Assembly: GCF_004115265.2 (NCBI RefSeq)
Contig: NC_046287.1
Coordinates: 78,105,611-78,169,610 of the forward strand
Length of the DNA stretch: 64,000 nt
Origin: Rhinolophus ferrumequinum
Lineage: Eukaryota > Chordata > Mammalia > Chiroptera > Rhinolophidae
Reading direction: 5' to 3'
The notes below the pieces were generated by a model, which had not been told where the DNA came from, ran no database searches, and saw only the letters and a list, made by a program, of their open reading frames with translations. Of this stretch, positions 63,927 to 64,000 are shown piece by piece; the stretch's first letter is position 1; each line of letters begins with the position of its first letter. Both the position numbers and the translations under genes were made by a program.

Positions 63927-64000
63927 AGAAAGCTGGAGTGGAGGGAAAGAATTTTCTATTTCTCCAGACTTCAGTTTTACTCTGTACCAGTGGCCTAACC
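63927..64000. other. Target duplicate and WWC2 intron to window edge
   Basis: After the second target-site duplicate the sequence is unremarkable. It is probably still WWC2 intron, because the rest of the C2 domain is not yet encoded. Confidence 0.6.

Overview
This is mammalian nuclear DNA, most likely from a rhinolophoid bat (horseshoe or Old World leaf-nosed). The evidence is vertebrate genes with GT-AG introns, ancient mammalian repeats (MIR, L2, CR1/L3, MaLR-type LTRs), several L1 remnants, and a tRNA-headed SINE at 63.4-63.8 kb whose body resembles the Rhin-1-type SINEs of these bats. The bat call is an inference from remembered repeat consensuses.

The locus matches human 4q35.1 (WWC2-CLDN22-CLDN24). 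Bases 1 to about 21 kb hold no gene I can support. They are gene desert beyond CLDN24 with old MIR, L2, L1, CR1/L3 and LTR remnants and simple repeats. Two intronless claudin genes lie head to tail on the + strand: CLDN24 (21227-21883) and CLDN22 (23441-24103). From 62.4 kb down to 27.9 kb the - strand carries the last nine coding exons of WWC2, about 459 residues from the middle of the C2 domain to the C-terminal PDZ ligand ADDV. All the junctions I placed have GT-AG ends and matching phases. The WWC2 3' UTR must start at 27930 and run toward the claudins. In human it overlaps CLDN22 antisense, and the gene-free AT-rich sequence here allows the same.

WWC proteins are cortical scaffolds that promote LATS1/2 activity in the Hippo pathway, and claudins are four-span tight-junction proteins. 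Both act at epithelial membranes, but I see no direct evidence of joint regulation beyond the antisense layout.

The most striking signal is that the claudin paralogs are 99% identical over 529 bp, including 427 bp with no difference, while their first ~30 codons, C-terminal tails and flanks have diverged. This is the signature of recent gene conversion. Other points of interest are a SINE that apparently carried extra 3' sequence with it, a half-L1-like element nested in an older L1 with a 17-bp target duplication, and two related solo-LTR fossils in opposite orientation on either side of the claudins. I found no previously undescribed multi-gene system.
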